This document shows positions 25,492-34,546 of a stretch of 64,000 nucleotides of DNA, in pieces. Location of the stretch: positions 1,240,001-1,304,000 of the forward strand of contig NZ_NPKQ01000001.1 in NCBI RefSeq assembly GCF_008329525.1, in the 5' to 3' direction. Source of the stretch: Tardiphaga sp. P9-11. Its GTDB lineage: Bacteria > Pseudomonadota > Alphaproteobacteria > Rhizobiales > Xanthobacteraceae. The notes beneath the pieces are model-generated. The model did no database searches. It saw only the letters and a program-made list of their open reading frames with translations, and was not told the origin of the DNA. Each line of letters opens with the position of its first letter. The stretch's first letter is position 1. The translations under genes were made by a program, and so were the position numbers.

Positions 25492-26919
25492 TTACTTCGC
25501 CGGGCGCGGATCGATCGGCGTGGAATCGCGCAGGCCCAGAATGTCCTCCAGCACGCGCGCACCGGCGAGCAACGAGGCTTCGCCGCGCGGCGGGCCGACT
25601 ACCTGCAATCCGACCGGCAGGCCGGTCGAAGTGAAGCCGCAGGGCATCGACAGTGCCGGGCAGCAGGTCAGCGTGATCGCATAGACGATGCCCAGCCACT
25701 GCACGTAGTTGTCGAATTTGGTGCCGTTGCATTCGGCGAGATAGCGCTGCTCGATCGGGAACGGCGGCGTGATGGTCGCCGGGCAAAGCAGCAGGTCATA
25801 CTTCTGGAAGAACTCGTAGGCGCGCGCCGCGAGCGTAACGCGCTGTGCTTCCGCCTTGGCAAGATCCTCGACCCTGAGCTTCAGGCCTTCCTCGATATTC
25901 CAGATCACTTCCGGCTTCAGCTTGTCGCGGTGGTCGCGCAGCAGGCCGAGTTTCGATATCGCGAAGTCATAGGCGCGCAGCACGTGGAAGCATTCGTGCG
26001 CTTCGCGGAGATCAGGATGCGCTTCCTCGACGATGACACCTGCTTCGGCGAACTTTTCGGCAGCCTTGCGGGTGAGCGCTGCCACTTCCGGATCGACCGG
26101 CGTGATACCGAGGTCAGGTGAGTAGGCGATGCGCTTCGGCTTGGTGCCGGCGCGCACAGCCGAGCGGAACGAGGTCGGCAGTTTCGGCAGCGAGATCAGA
26201 TCGGCAGGATGTTCGCCGCTCATGGCGTCGAGCATCAGCGCGAGGTCTTCCACATTGCGGGCCATCGGGCCCTGCACGCTCACCATCCGGGCGAGTGCCA
26301 CGGACGGCGTCGACGCCACGCGGCCGACGCTCGGACGCAGGCCGACGATGCCGCAGAAGCTGGCGGGATTGCGCAGCGAACCGCCCATGTCGGAGCCATG
26401 CGCGATCCAGGCTGTTCCGCTGGCGAGCGCCGCGGCAGCGCCACCCGAGGAGCCGGCTGCCGACTTCGACAGGTCCCACGGATTCAGTGTCGCACCGAAC
26501 ACTTCGTTGAACGTATTGGCGCCCGCGCCGAATTCAGGCGTGTTGGATTTCGCATAGATCACGCCGCCGTTTTCTTCGAGGCGTTCGACGAGGACGTTGG
26601 ACTTGGCCGCCACCACATCCTTGTAGATCGTCGACCCCTGCGTGGTGCGCACGCCGGCAACGGAAGTGAGATCCTTGATCGGCACCGGCAGGCCGGCGAG
26701 GATGCCGCGCTGGCCGAGCGGCTTCTTCATCAGCTCTTTCGCAGCATCGCGTGCGCGATCGAAACACAAAATCGGCAGCGCGTTGACCTGGCCATCATCG
26801 ACCTCCTTGATGCGGGCTTCCAGCGCGTCCAGCAGGTCGAGCGGCGTCACCGTTCCGGCATTGAGTTGATCGACCACGGCGCAGGCCGTTGCTTTGATGA
26901 GGTCTTGCTGAGAGGCCAC
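25492..26919 (-). CDS. Amidase (amidase signature family)
   Basis: GTG 26919 is preferred: it has TGGAGA 6 nt upstream, while the frame extension to 27036 begins with residues foreign to the family. 475 residues. The Ser-cisSer-Lys machinery is visible: Lys in VPIKDLTSVAGVRTTQGS and the glycine/serine-rich SAAGSSGGAAAALASG. It hydrolyses an amide, substrate unknown; related enzymes include GatA, AtzF and aryl amidases. It is divergent from an arylformamidase-like esterase with 132 bp between, so they may share a regulator and pathway. Confidence 0.92.
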   Translation of the reverse strand: MASQQDLIKATACAVVDQLNAGTVTPLDLLDALEARIKEVDDGQVNALPILCFDRARDAAKELMKKPLGQRGILAGLPVPIKDLTSVAGVRTTQGSTIYKDVVAAKSNVLVERLEENGGVIYAKSNTPEFGAGANTFNEVFGATLNPWDLSKSAAGSSGGAAAALASGTAWIAHGSDMGGSLRNPASFCGIVGLRPSVGRVASTPSVALARMVSVQGPMARNVEDLALMLDAMSGEHPADLISLPKLPTSFRSAVRAGTKPKRIAYSPDLGITPVDPEVAALTRKAAEKFAEAGVIVEEAHPDLREAHECFHVLRAYDFAISKLGLLRDHRDKLKPEVIWNIEEGLKLRVEDLAKAEAQRVTLAARAYEFFQKYDLLLCPATITPPFPIEQRYLAECNGTKFDNYVQWLGIVYAITLTCCPALSMPCGFTSTGLPVGLQVVGPPRGEASLLAGARVLEDILGLRDSTPIDPRPAK

Positions 26920-27051
26920 GCACGTCTCCAATTTTGGATGCAGAGCAATTCGTATGCTTGGGATGTCGATCCCGACGTAGCCGTGTAGACTATTTTCTGG
27001 ATAAATGGGACTCGCAGGCAGTCTCGCCGTACACAATGCAGGGATGCAACC

Positions 27052-27897
27052 ATGAGTAAGCCTTTCGGCGATTCCAACTGGCGCGCGATGTCACGCGAAC
27101 AGCTCGATGCCGGCCTGAACAACTCGACCGCCGTTGCGGGCAGCGCCGATATCGCCGCCGGATGGGGCCAGCGCTCCGATGCCATGAAGGCGAAGTATCC
27201 CGCGCATCTCGACGTTGCCTATGGCCCACGCGAGCGCAACAAGTTCGATTTCATCAAGGCTGCCGACGGCGGGCCGACGCTGCTGTTGATTCACGGCGGC
27301 TATTGGCAGATGCGCTCGAAGGACTTCTTCACCTGCTTCGCCGCCGGCCCAATCGCCCATGGTATTAACGTCGCCGCGATCGGCTATACACTGGCGCCGG
27401 ACGCGACGCTCGACGAGATCGTTGCCGAGATGCATGCCGGCGTCGATGCGCTGGTCGAAAAGCTGCGCTCGCTCGGTGGCGATCCGAACCGGATCGTGGT
27501 GTCCGGCTGGTCCGCCGGCGGCCACCTCACCTCGACAACGCTGTCGCATCCGAAGGTGAAGGGCGGCGTCGCCATTTCAGGCATCTACGATCTCGAACCG
27601 ATCCGCGCGTCCTATCTCAACGAGAAGCTGAAGCTCGATGAAGCCATGTCGAAGCGCCAGTCGCCCTTGATGGTCGATGGCGGCCCCAACAAGCCGCTGG
27701 CACTGGTCGTGGGCGGTGGCGAATTGCCTATCCTGCGCCAGCAGACCGCAGACCTCGCCGTACATCGCGTGCAGCATGGCCTGCCGGTGAGCTACGAGGA
27801 GATCCCGGGCGCGGATCACTTCTCGATCATGAAAGAGCTGGAATCGCCGACGGGGCGGATCACGACGCTGATCAAGGAATTGGTCGCGCGGATTTAA
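27052..27897 (+). CDS. Alpha/beta hydrolase, arylformamidase/esterase-like
   Basis: 281 residues. LLIHGGYWQ is the HGGxW oxyanion motif of kynurenine-formamidase-like and HSL-type esterases, GWSAGGH is the nucleophile elbow, and the terminal EIPGADHFSIMKEL supplies the histidine. It is divergent from the amidase gene. No kynurenine-pathway gene (kynA, kynU) is visible, so an esterase or formamidase acting on another N-formyl or ester compound is equally possible. Confidence 0.87.
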   Translation: MSKPFGDSNWRAMSREQLDAGLNNSTAVAGSADIAAGWGQRSDAMKAKYPAHLDVAYGPRERNKFDFIKAADGGPTLLLIHGGYWQMRSKDFFTCFAAGPIAHGINVAAIGYTLAPDATLDEIVAEMHAGVDALVEKLRSLGGDPNRIVVSGWSAGGHLTSTTLSHPKVKGGVAISGIYDLEPIRASYLNEKLKLDEAMSKRQSPLMVDGGPNKPLALVVGGGELPILRQQTADLAVHRVQHGLPVSYEEIPGADHFSIMKELESPTGRITTLIKELVARI

Positions 27898-27981
27898 AAT
27901 CGAGCAACACCTCAAACCGGAAGTGTATTGCGGACGCGGTGCAGCGCTTGTTGCACTGTTTCATCGGCTGTAGCGCGCGAT

Positions 27982-28413
27982 TCATTCGACTGCGACGACG
28001 CGAATGGGACGTGTTCCGACCGGGGCGCCGGTTGCGCGATCGATGGTAACGGGATCGATCTCTGTTCCGGTCTCTGCGTCGAAGAACCGGGTAACGTCGC
28101 CCCCGCCGCGATGCTTGCGTCCCCACGCACCGATCGCAAACAGCACCGGCAGAAAGTCGCGGCCAGCTTCCGTCAGCACATATTCGTCCCGTGGCGGACG
28201 CTCGGAATAGCGGCGCTTCTCCAGCAGCCCCTCGTCGGTCAGCGCTGAAAGACGCCCCGTCAGCATCGTCGGCGCGATACCGAGGCCTTTGCGGAAATCA
28301 TCGAAGCGGGTCAGCCCCGCATGGGCGTCGCGCATGATCAGCATGCTCCATGCGTCCCCCACTACCGCGAGGCTCCGGGCAATCAGGCATGGCTCATCCG
28401 AAAGATTCTTCAT
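27982..28413 (-). CDS. HxlR family transcriptional regulator
   Basis: 143 residues. The conserved HxlR core is complete: CLIARSLAVVGDAWSMLIMRDA, RFDDFRKGLGIAPTMLTGRLSALTDEGLLEKRRYSERPPRDEYVLTEAG. These winged-helix proteins respond to electrophiles and formaldehyde-like stress. It is divergent from a hydrolase-oxidoreductase pair, with a triple half-site operator in the gap, so it likely controls both directions. Confidence 0.92.
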   Translation of the reverse strand: MKNLSDEPCLIARSLAVVGDAWSMLIMRDAHAGLTRFDDFRKGLGIAPTMLTGRLSALTDEGLLEKRRYSERPPRDEYVLTEAGRDFLPVLFAIGAWGRKHRGGGDVTRFFDAETGTEIDPVTIDRATGAPVGTRPIRVVAVE

Positions 28414-28426
28414 GTTGGTATCTTTT

Positions 28427-28457
28427 TAGTAGTGACTTACTATTGATTTGATAGTAA
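28427..28457. promoter_or_regulatory. Triple TAGTA/TACTA half-site, probable HxlR operator
   Basis: TAGTA (28427-28431), TACTA (28438-28442) and TAGTA (28452-28456) form two overlapping dyads; TTACTAT-N7-ATAGTAA (28437-28457) has perfect 7-bp arms. The block begins 14 bp upstream of the hxlR start codon and lies within its promoter. Three half-sites fit two HxlR dimers binding competitively. Confidence 0.6.
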
Positions 28458-28557
28458 CACCGCTTCCAAGGATGTTCCACGATAAAATGAAGGCAGAAGC
28501 GATGAGTATAGGAGAGCGCAGCCGTGTCGGGTTGGTGACAGCACAGGTGTTGCGGCA

Positions 28558-29445
28558 ATGGGGCAAGCAATGACGAATGCTCCTGGCAACGCCGGATCGG
28601 GCGCGCGCTACATTGAGGCGCCCAATCTCTCCATCAACGTCGAAGGGACTGCTTTTGCCTATCGAGATCTGGGCCCCCGGGGCGGCGTGCCGCTCATTCT
28701 CCTTAACCATTGGGGCGCGGTGCTGGACAATTTCGATCCGAAGATAGTCGATGGTCTCGCCAGCAAGCATCGCGTGATTGCGACCAACTATCGCGGCATC
28801 GGTGCGTCGGCCGGCACTGCGCCAGTGACCATCGACGAAATGGCGCGCGACGCGATTGCCCTGATCCGCGCGTTGGGTTTCGAGAAAGTCGATCTGCTCG
28901 GTTTTTCCCTTGGAGGATTTGTGGCGCAGGATGTTGCGCTGAAGGCTCCCGGCCTCGTGCGGAAACTCATCCTGACTGGTACCGGTCCTGCGGGCGGCAC
29001 AGGTATCGACAAGGTCGGAGCGGTGTCCTGGCCGCTCATGATCAAGGGTCTGCTGACGCTGCGCGACCCGAAATTCTATCTGTTTTTCACATCCACGGCC
29101 AATGGTCGCCAGGCCGCGAAGGCCTTTCTGAAGCGGTTGAAAGAACGCAAGGCGGACAGGGACAAGGGCCCGACTCCCGGCGCTTTCCTGCGCCAACTCA
29201 GGGCAATCAAAGCCTGGGGCCAGCAGGCGCCTCAAAATCTCGCCGATATCAAGATCCCGGTTCTGATCGCGAATGGCGACAACGATATCATGGTGCCGAC
29301 CGTGAACAGTACCGACATGGCCCAACGCATCTCCGGAGCACAACTGGTGATCTACGAAGACGCCGGGCATGGCGGGATATTCCAGTACCACGCCGATTTC
29401 GTGCCGAAGGCTCTTTCCTTCCTGAGCGACTGGCGCCGCTGCTAA
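28558..29445 (+). CDS. Alpha/beta hydrolase
   Basis: 295 residues from ATG 28558 (a second ATG lies at 28570). LLNHWGAVLDNFDP is the oxyanion region, GFSLGGFVAQD the nucleophile elbow with Ser, and YEDAGHGGIFQYH supplies the His. The closest relatives are haloperoxidase/esterase-type hydrolases. Together with the MDR-family oxidoreductase that follows 20 nt later and the divergent HxlR gene it forms a small inducible detoxification unit. Confidence 0.88.
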   Translation: MGQAMTNAPGNAGSGARYIEAPNLSINVEGTAFAYRDLGPRGGVPLILLNHWGAVLDNFDPKIVDGLASKHRVIATNYRGIGASAGTAPVTIDEMARDAIALIRALGFEKVDLLGFSLGGFVAQDVALKAPGLVRKLILTGTGPAGGTGIDKVGAVSWPLMIKGLLTLRDPKFYLFFTSTANGRQAAKAFLKRLKERKADRDKGPTPGAFLRQLRAIKAWGQQAPQNLADIKIPVLIANGDNDIMVPTVNSTDMAQRISGAQLVIYEDAGHGGIFQYHADFVPKALSFLSDWRRC

Positions 29446-29465
29446 CTTGAGATTGGAGAAAGCCC

Positions 29466-30467
29466 ATGAAGGCATTCGTCGTTGATAAGTACAAAAAGAA
29501 AGGCGCTCTGCGTCTGGCCAACGTGCCCGAACCGGAGGTGCAGGACACTGATGTCCTAGTCGGGATTCACGCCACGGCTGTGAACCTGCTGGATTCCAAG
29601 CTCAGGGATGGAGAGTTCAAGCTTATTCTTCCCTATCGTCCGCCTTTCACCCTGGGTCACGACGTCGCCGGAACGGTTATCAGGACAGGACCCAGGGCCA
29701 GCCGGTTCAAGGTGGGCGACGAAGTCTATGCGCGGCCGCGCGATCATCGGGGCGGTACATTCGCCGAATTCATCGCCATCAATGAAGCTGACGTGGCGCT
29801 GAAGCCGAAAAACCTCACCATGGCGGAAGCGGCATCCATCCCGCTGGTGGGGCTGACGGCGTGGCAGGCGCTGGTCGAAGTGGGCAAGGTGAAGCCCGGC
29901 CAGAAGGTCTTCATTCAGGCCGGCTCCGGTGGTGTCGGGACTTTTGCAATCCAGCTCGCCAAGCATCTCGGTGCGACAGTTGCGACGACGACCAGTGCAA
30001 AGAATGCCGAACTGGTCAAAAGTCTCGGGGCGGATGTGGTCATCGACTACAAGACGCAGGACTTCGAGAAGGTCCTGTCGGGCTACGATCTTGTGCTGAA
30101 TAGTCAGGATCCAAAGACGCTCGATAAATCTCTGGGTGTGCTCAAGCCGGGCGGCCAGCTCATTTCCATTTCCGGTCCGCCCGATCCGGCCTTCGCCAAG
30201 GAAGCCGGTCTGAACCTGTTCCTGAAACTGGTCATGCGTCTGCTGAGCCGTGGCGTGAGGAAAAAAGCCGAGCGCCTCGGCCTACGCTATTCATTCCTGT
30301 TCATGCGCGCGCAGGGGCAGCAGTTGAGTGAAATTACGTCCCTGATCGAAGCCGGCGTGATCCGACCGGTCGTCGACAAGGTGTTCCCGTTCGAGAACAC
30401 CGGGGATGCACTGGCCTATGTCGAGACCGGCCGCGCGAAGGGCAAGGTCGTCATCACGGTGCAGTGA
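29466..30467 (+). CDS. NADP-dependent alcohol/quinone oxidoreductase (MDR family)
   Basis: 333 residues, ATG 29466 after GGAGAA. Medium-chain reductase: GroES-like N-terminal domain (HDVAGTVIRTG), then a Rossmann domain with QAGSGGVGTFAIQLAK. The catalytic-zinc cysteines of alcohol dehydrogenases are absent, so it is a zinc-free quinone/enone reductase type. It is in operon with the hydrolase and presumably under HxlR control, consistent with reduction of reactive electrophiles. Confidence 0.92.
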   Translation: MKAFVVDKYKKKGALRLANVPEPEVQDTDVLVGIHATAVNLLDSKLRDGEFKLILPYRPPFTLGHDVAGTVIRTGPRASRFKVGDEVYARPRDHRGGTFAEFIAINEADVALKPKNLTMAEAASIPLVGLTAWQALVEVGKVKPGQKVFIQAGSGGVGTFAIQLAKHLGATVATTTSAKNAELVKSLGADVVIDYKTQDFEKVLSGYDLVLNSQDPKTLDKSLGVLKPGGQLISISGPPDPAFAKEAGLNLFLKLVMRLLSRGVRKKAERLGLRYSFLFMRAQGQQLSEITSLIEAGVIRPVVDKVFPFENTGDALAYVETGRAKGKVVITVQ

Positions 30468-30477
30468 CGTTTGGCCC

Positions 30478-31488
30478 TTAATGTGTGCGTGCCAGACAGA
30501 ACGCGACGACCTGCTCGAGCGCGGTCTTCATCGGCGATGACGGGAACAGCGCCAGCGCATCGACGGCCATGGCGCCGTAATGCTGGGCGCGGTTGATCGT
30601 GTCTTCCAGCGCGCGGTGCTTGGTCATCAATCCGATGGCGTGGTCGAGATCGCCCTCGCCGATCTCGCCGCGCTCCAGCGCCTTGATCCAGAATTCGCGC
30701 TCGGCATCGTTGCCGCGGCGGAAAGCGAGCACGACGGGCAGCGTGATCTTGCCCTCGCGGAAATCGTCGCCGACATTCTTGCCGAGCTTGGCGGCCTTGC
30801 CGCCGTAGTCGAGCACGTCATCGATGAGCTGGAAGGCAATACCGAGATTCATGCCGACCGAACGGCACGCGGTCTGCTCGGCCTTCGGGCGGTTGGCGAT
30901 CACCGGGCCGACTTCGCAGGCGGCGGCGAACAGTTCAGCGGTCTTGCCGCGGATCACCGCGAGATATTCGTCTTCAGTGGTGGCGGTGTTCTTGGCGGCG
31001 GCGAGCTGCATCACTTCGCCTTCGGCGATGGTGGCGGCTGCCGAGGAAAGAATATCGAGTGCGCGCAGCGAGCCGACTTCGACCATCATGCGGAAGGCCT
31101 GGCCGAGCAGGAAGTCGCCGACGAGAACGCTGGCCTCGTTGCCCCACAGCATGCGCGCAGACAGCTTGCCGCGGCGCAATTCGCTCTGGTCGACCACGTC
31201 GTCATGCAGCAGCGTCGCAGTGTGCATGAATTCGACGGAGGCCGCGAGCTTGATATGGCCATCGCCGACGTAGCCGGTGAGGTTGGCCATCGCGAGCGTC
31301 AGCATCGGCCGTAGCCGCTTGCCGCCCGACGAGATCAGGTGGTTGGCGACCTCGGGGATCATGGTGACTTCCGAGCCGGTCCGCGACAGGATCGTCGCAT
31401 TGACGCGCTCCATGTCAGAGGCGACAAGGCTGACCAACTGGTCAATCGACGCTGTCGCGTGACTCTCGAAGGGAACAATCACCGCCAC
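30478..31488 (-). CDS. Polyprenyl (octaprenyl/decaprenyl) diphosphate synthase
   Basis: 336 residues. Both aspartate-rich motifs are present: LLHDDVVDQSELRRG (first, DDxxD) and LIDDVLDY (second). SGGKRLRPMLTLA matches the family opening. It makes the long isoprenoid side chain of ubiquinone; in this lineage chain length is usually 10, which the sequence alone cannot settle. It is divergent from the DUF2007 gene. Confidence 0.93.
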   Translation of the reverse strand: MAVIVPFESHATASIDQLVSLVASDMERVNATILSRTGSEVTMIPEVANHLISSGGKRLRPMLTLAMANLTGYVGDGHIKLAASVEFMHTATLLHDDVVDQSELRRGKLSARMLWGNEASVLVGDFLLGQAFRMMVEVGSLRALDILSSAAATIAEGEVMQLAAAKNTATTEDEYLAVIRGKTAELFAAACEVGPVIANRPKAEQTACRSVGMNLGIAFQLIDDVLDYGGKAAKLGKNVGDDFREGKITLPVVLAFRRGNDAEREFWIKALERGEIGEGDLDHAIGLMTKHRALEDTINRAQHYGAMAVDALALFPSSPMKTALEQVVAFCLARTH

Positions 31489-31723
31489 GCTGGGGTCTCC
31501 GAATGATAAGGGCGCTTCGTCGGGCCATGGAAAAACCCGGCACCGGCAGAGCTCAAGTTCAAATAGGGCGAATTCAGGTTGAAAACAGGTGGTCCCATCT
31601 GCTGAATTGACCCGAGAATGATATTGGCCCGCACAATAGAAACTGCGCAGCGGCGCGGCAAGGGCATCGGAACCTTGACTTCATCCAGATACACACCCGG
31701 CTACTGACAGGGAGCGCCCCCAA

Positions 31724-31951
31724 TTGCGCGAAATCATGCGGACGAACGATGTGGTGCTGGTCTCGGCCGTGGGCGCGTTGCTCGATGGCGCGAATATCCA
31801 CCATCTGGTGCTGGACCAGAATATGAGCGTGATCGAGGGATCATTGGGCATCATTCCGCGCCGGATTCTGGTGCATGAGGACGATGACCTGCAGGCGCGC
31901 CGGGTGCTGACCGATGCCGGTCTGGCCCATGAGCTGCGGGTGCAGGACTGA
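31724..31951 (+). CDS. DUF2007 domain protein
   Basis: 75 residues if started at TTG 31724, which has GGAGCG 7 nt upstream; ATG 31736 is the alternative. The opening ELMRTNDVVLVSAVGALLDGANI-type strand and the DQNMSVIEGSLGIIPRRILV core are DUF2007 (a ferredoxin-like putative signal-transducing fold). It is followed 4 nt later by a methyltransferase gene, a neighbourhood typical of Bradyrhizobium relatives. Function unknown. Confidence 0.85.
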   Translation: MREIMRTNDVVLVSAVGALLDGANIHHLVLDQNMSVIEGSLGIIPRRILVHEDDDLQARRVLTDAGLAHELRVQD

Positions 31952-31955
31952 GTTT

Positions 31956-32720
31956 ATGGCTGACGCGATCGTGACCACGGAGGACGGCTTCCTGGGCGGC
32001 CAATTGAGGCTGCGCCAGCCGAAATCCGGTCATCGCGCCGGCCATGACGCGATTTTGCTGGCTGCCGCAACGTCAGCGCAAGCCGGCCATAAAGTCGTCG
32101 ATTTGGGATCAGGTGTCGGGACAGCAGGTTTAGCGCTGGCCAGACGGGTCTCCGGCGTGTCCCTGACGCTGGTCGAGATCGATCCGCAACTCGCTGAACT
32201 GGCGAGAGAAAACGCTGCGGCGAACGATATTACGGCGGACGTCGTCACGCTCGATGTTGCGTCGAGCGCCGATATTTTCGCTGCCGCAGGTTTGCCGCAA
32301 GACAGCGCCGACGCGGTGCTGATGAATCCGCCATTCAACGATCCAGCGCGCCATCGCGCTTCGCCGAACAAGTCGCGTGAGATCGCCCATGTTGCGACGG
32401 AAGACACGCTGCCAACATGGATTCACGCGGCGCGCCGTCTACTGAAATCCGGCGGCGTGCTGACATTGATCTGGCGTGCTGATGGTCTGGCTGATGTTCT
32501 GGCGGCGCTGGAGCGCGGCTTTGGCAGTGTTGCGATCATGCCGGTGTATGGAGACATCGCAGCGCCGGCCATCAGGGTGCTGGTGCGTGCTATGAAGGGT
32601 GGTCGTGCGCCTGCGGCAATTGAGCCGGGCATCTTTCTACGGGATGCGAATGGCGCGCCCGATCTCCATATCCAGCAGGTGCTGGCTGGGCAGGCAGCTT
32701 TAGCCTGGGCATCGCTTTAG
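31956..32720 (+). CDS. tRNA1(Val) A37 N6-methyltransferase-like (TrmN6 family)
   Basis: ATG 31956 gives 254 residues. SAM motif I is VVDLGSGVGTAGLALARR and the amino-methyltransferase motif IV is VLMNPPFND, the N/DPPF/Y signature of N6-adenine methyltransferases. Enterobacterial relatives modify A37 of tRNA1-Val; the exact target here is inferred. It forms a probable operon with DUF2007 just upstream. Confidence 0.85.
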   Translation: MADAIVTTEDGFLGGQLRLRQPKSGHRAGHDAILLAAATSAQAGHKVVDLGSGVGTAGLALARRVSGVSLTLVEIDPQLAELARENAAANDITADVVTLDVASSADIFAAAGLPQDSADAVLMNPPFNDPARHRASPNKSREIAHVATEDTLPTWIHAARRLLKSGGVLTLIWRADGLADVLAALERGFGSVAIMPVYGDIAAPAIRVLVRAMKGGRAPAAIEPGIFLRDANGAPDLHIQQVLAGQAALAWASL

Positions 32721-32745
32721 GCGATGCCGCAGTCAGCGTGTTGGT

Positions 32746-32844
32746 TTATTGAGGAGCTGTTTCGGAACGTTTCTGCGGCGTCGACGTGAAGTGGATCGCC
32801 GTGAGCAGTGTACCGATGATCAGCATCAGCAGATAGATCTTCAT
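32746..32844 (-). CDS. 32-residue membrane miniprotein
   Basis: On the minus strand an ATG at 32844, preceded by GGGAGAAG, opens a 32-codon ORF: MKIYLLMLIIGTLLTAIHFT then STPQKRSETAPQ. It is one clean membrane helix with a short charged tail, ending at TAA just past the convergent methyltransferase gene. The strong ribosome-binding site and hydrophobic design make it credible. I do not recognise a named family. Confidence 0.55.
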   Translation of the reverse strand: MKIYLLMLIIGTLLTAIHFTSTPQKRSETAPQ

Positions 32845-32955
32845 GTCTTCTCCCGCTGTGGCGCTGTGGGCTGTTATGGTTTCCCAACGCTGAAAGCGTC
32901 TCTCGGTTCAATGACAGCAGCGTGATAAAAGTTGGTTAATGTTGAGGAAATTCGA

Positions 32956-33840
32956 ATGAGCGAATCCAATCTAAAAACGGCGATCACAAGGCTGCTGCCT
33001 GCGCGTTTCCGTCGCGCCTCCGCAGTGGTGCCGGTGGTGCGTCTGTCCGGCACGATCGGCGCGGTGACGCCGCTGCGCCCGGGATTATCGCTCGCGGGTG
33101 TCGCAAAATTGTTGGACAAGGCGTTTGCGACCAAGAATGCCAAAGCCGTTGCGCTGGTGATCAATTCACCGGGCGGCTCGCCGGTGCAGTCGCGGCAGAT
33201 CTATCTGCGCATTCGCCAGCTCGCAGCGGAGAAGAAACTGCCGGTGTATGTGTTCGTCGAGGATGTTGCTGCATCCGGCGGTTACATGATCGCCTGCGCG
33301 GGCGATGAAATTTTCGTCGATCCTTCGTCCATCGTCGGTTCGATCGGTGTGGTCGGCGGCACCTTCGGTTTTCAGGAACTGATCAAGAAGATCGGTGTCG
33401 AACGGCGTCTCTATACGGCGGGTGAGCACAAGGCGATGCTTGATCCGTTTCTGCCGGAAGATCCCGATGATGTGGCGCGGCTGAAATCGCTTCAGCGCGA
33501 AATCCACGCCATCTTCATCAACCTCGTGAAGGAAAGTCGCGGCACTCGGCTGAAGGGTGCCGAGGATGTGTTGTTCTCCGGCGAATACTGGGCCGGTGAA
33601 AAATCCATCGCGCTTGGTCTCAGCGATGCCATCGGCGATCTGCGCTCGGTGCTGCGCGCGCGCTATGGCGACAAGGTGGAGATGCCGGTGATCGCGCAGC
33701 CGACCGGCTTGTTGTCGGGTCTGCTCGGCCGCAAATCGGGAGCGGGCTCGCAGCTTTCGATGGACGGTCTGTCGGGACTGCCGGACCAATTGATCTCGGC
33801 GCTGGAGACGCGCGCGCTGTGGTCCAAATACGGCTTTTAG
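32956..33840 (+). CDS. S49 family serine peptidase (SppA/SohB-like)
   Basis: ATG 32956 with GAGGA 7 nt upstream is preferred to the TTG at 32932. 294 residues. VRLSGTIG, VINSPGGSPVQS and DVAASGGYMIAC (nucleophile serine in the ASGG motif) are typical, and the general-base lysine is probably that in GEHKAML. It has no obvious signal peptide, so it is cytosolic or peripherally membrane-bound. Members degrade signal peptides and membrane protein fragments. Confidence 0.9.
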   Translation: MSESNLKTAITRLLPARFRRASAVVPVVRLSGTIGAVTPLRPGLSLAGVAKLLDKAFATKNAKAVALVINSPGGSPVQSRQIYLRIRQLAAEKKLPVYVFVEDVAASGGYMIACAGDEIFVDPSSIVGSIGVVGGTFGFQELIKKIGVERRLYTAGEHKAMLDPFLPEDPDDVARLKSLQREIHAIFINLVKESRGTRLKGAEDVLFSGEYWAGEKSIALGLSDAIGDLRSVLRARYGDKVEMPVIAQPTGLLSGLLGRKSGAGSQLSMDGLSGLPDQLISALETRALWSKYGF

Positions 33841-33855
33841 CGGGTTGTTATTGCG

Positions 33856-33879
33856 CGGCATTTGGCTCAGCAAATGCCG
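33856..33879 (+). terminator. Hairpin after S49 peptidase gene
   Basis: CGGCATTTG (33856-33864) pairs perfectly with CAAATGCCG (33871-33879), loop GCTCAG, 16 nt after the stop. No T-run follows, so termination efficiency is uncertain. Confidence 0.4.
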
Positions 33880-33927
33880 ATTGCGGGAAACCGGCGGTTG
33901 CGCAAGACTATCGGCAGGGGGCTTGAG

Positions 33928-34140
33928 ATGAACGACAGGAATCGACAAATGCCGCCGCTGGTCGCACTCGCAGGCGCGCTTGGGAGCGCAGCCGTCGTCC
34001 GCTGGGCTTACCGAACCGCCAAGCGGATCAATCACGAGTTGGAAGAAGCCCGCCAGGCGCGGGTGGCTGAACGCAGCGGGACCACGGAAGTCCCGACCCT
34101 GCGACGCGATCCCGTCACGGGCGCGTATCGGCCGGGCTAG
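33928..34140 (+). CDS. Conserved small hypothetical protein
   Basis: ATG 33928 gives 70 residues: a short hydrophobic segment (PLVALAGALGSAAVVRWAY), then a basic amphipathic helix (KRINHELEEARQARVAE) and the end RRDPVTGAYRPG. That end resembles proteins with an anchored N-terminus and cytosolic tail. The start is marked by GGGGGCTTGAG. It lies between the peptidase and glyQ genes on the same strand. I do not recognise the family. Confidence 0.6.
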   Translation: MNDRNRQMPPLVALAGALGSAAVVRWAYRTAKRINHELEEARQARVAERSGTTEVPTLRRDPVTGAYRPG

Positions 34141-34546
34141 ACACCACAAGCCGGCCCCCAAAACATTTGCGCCGGCCCGAGGACGGGGCACGTCCTTGAG
34201 GCCGGCGACAAAGTTGGGCTTTCAGGCTTGGAGGTCCCTTGGCCCTGGAGATTTGGACAACTTAAAGACTTGGAGGTCTTCGGCCCGCGCGACTTGGATC
34301 GTTCGAGCCTTTCGCTGGGGTAAGTCCCGATGACCGGGTTCGTTCCCACCGATGCCATCAGGATAGCGCGCGTGACTTAACGACTATCCCACCTGATCGG
34401 GCCATGTGCCGGTGCGGTTACCCGCCGGTTACCGCCAAATCGGGCCGCATTGCCTTGATTCCGGGGGGCCGCGCCGATACGGTCCGCGCGCTTTGATCCG
34501 CCTTGATCCCCTTGGCGAATCCCCGAAAAACGGCCCAGAAACCACC
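34141..34546. other. Leader region upstream of glyQ
   Basis: About 400 bp, GC-rich. It holds several CCGGC-centred hairpins near 34150-34205 and a direct repeat CTTGGAGGTC at 34227-34236 and 34269-34278 (42-bp period). It carries the glyQS promoter. I see no T-box motif or other named riboswitch. Confidence 0.45.
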
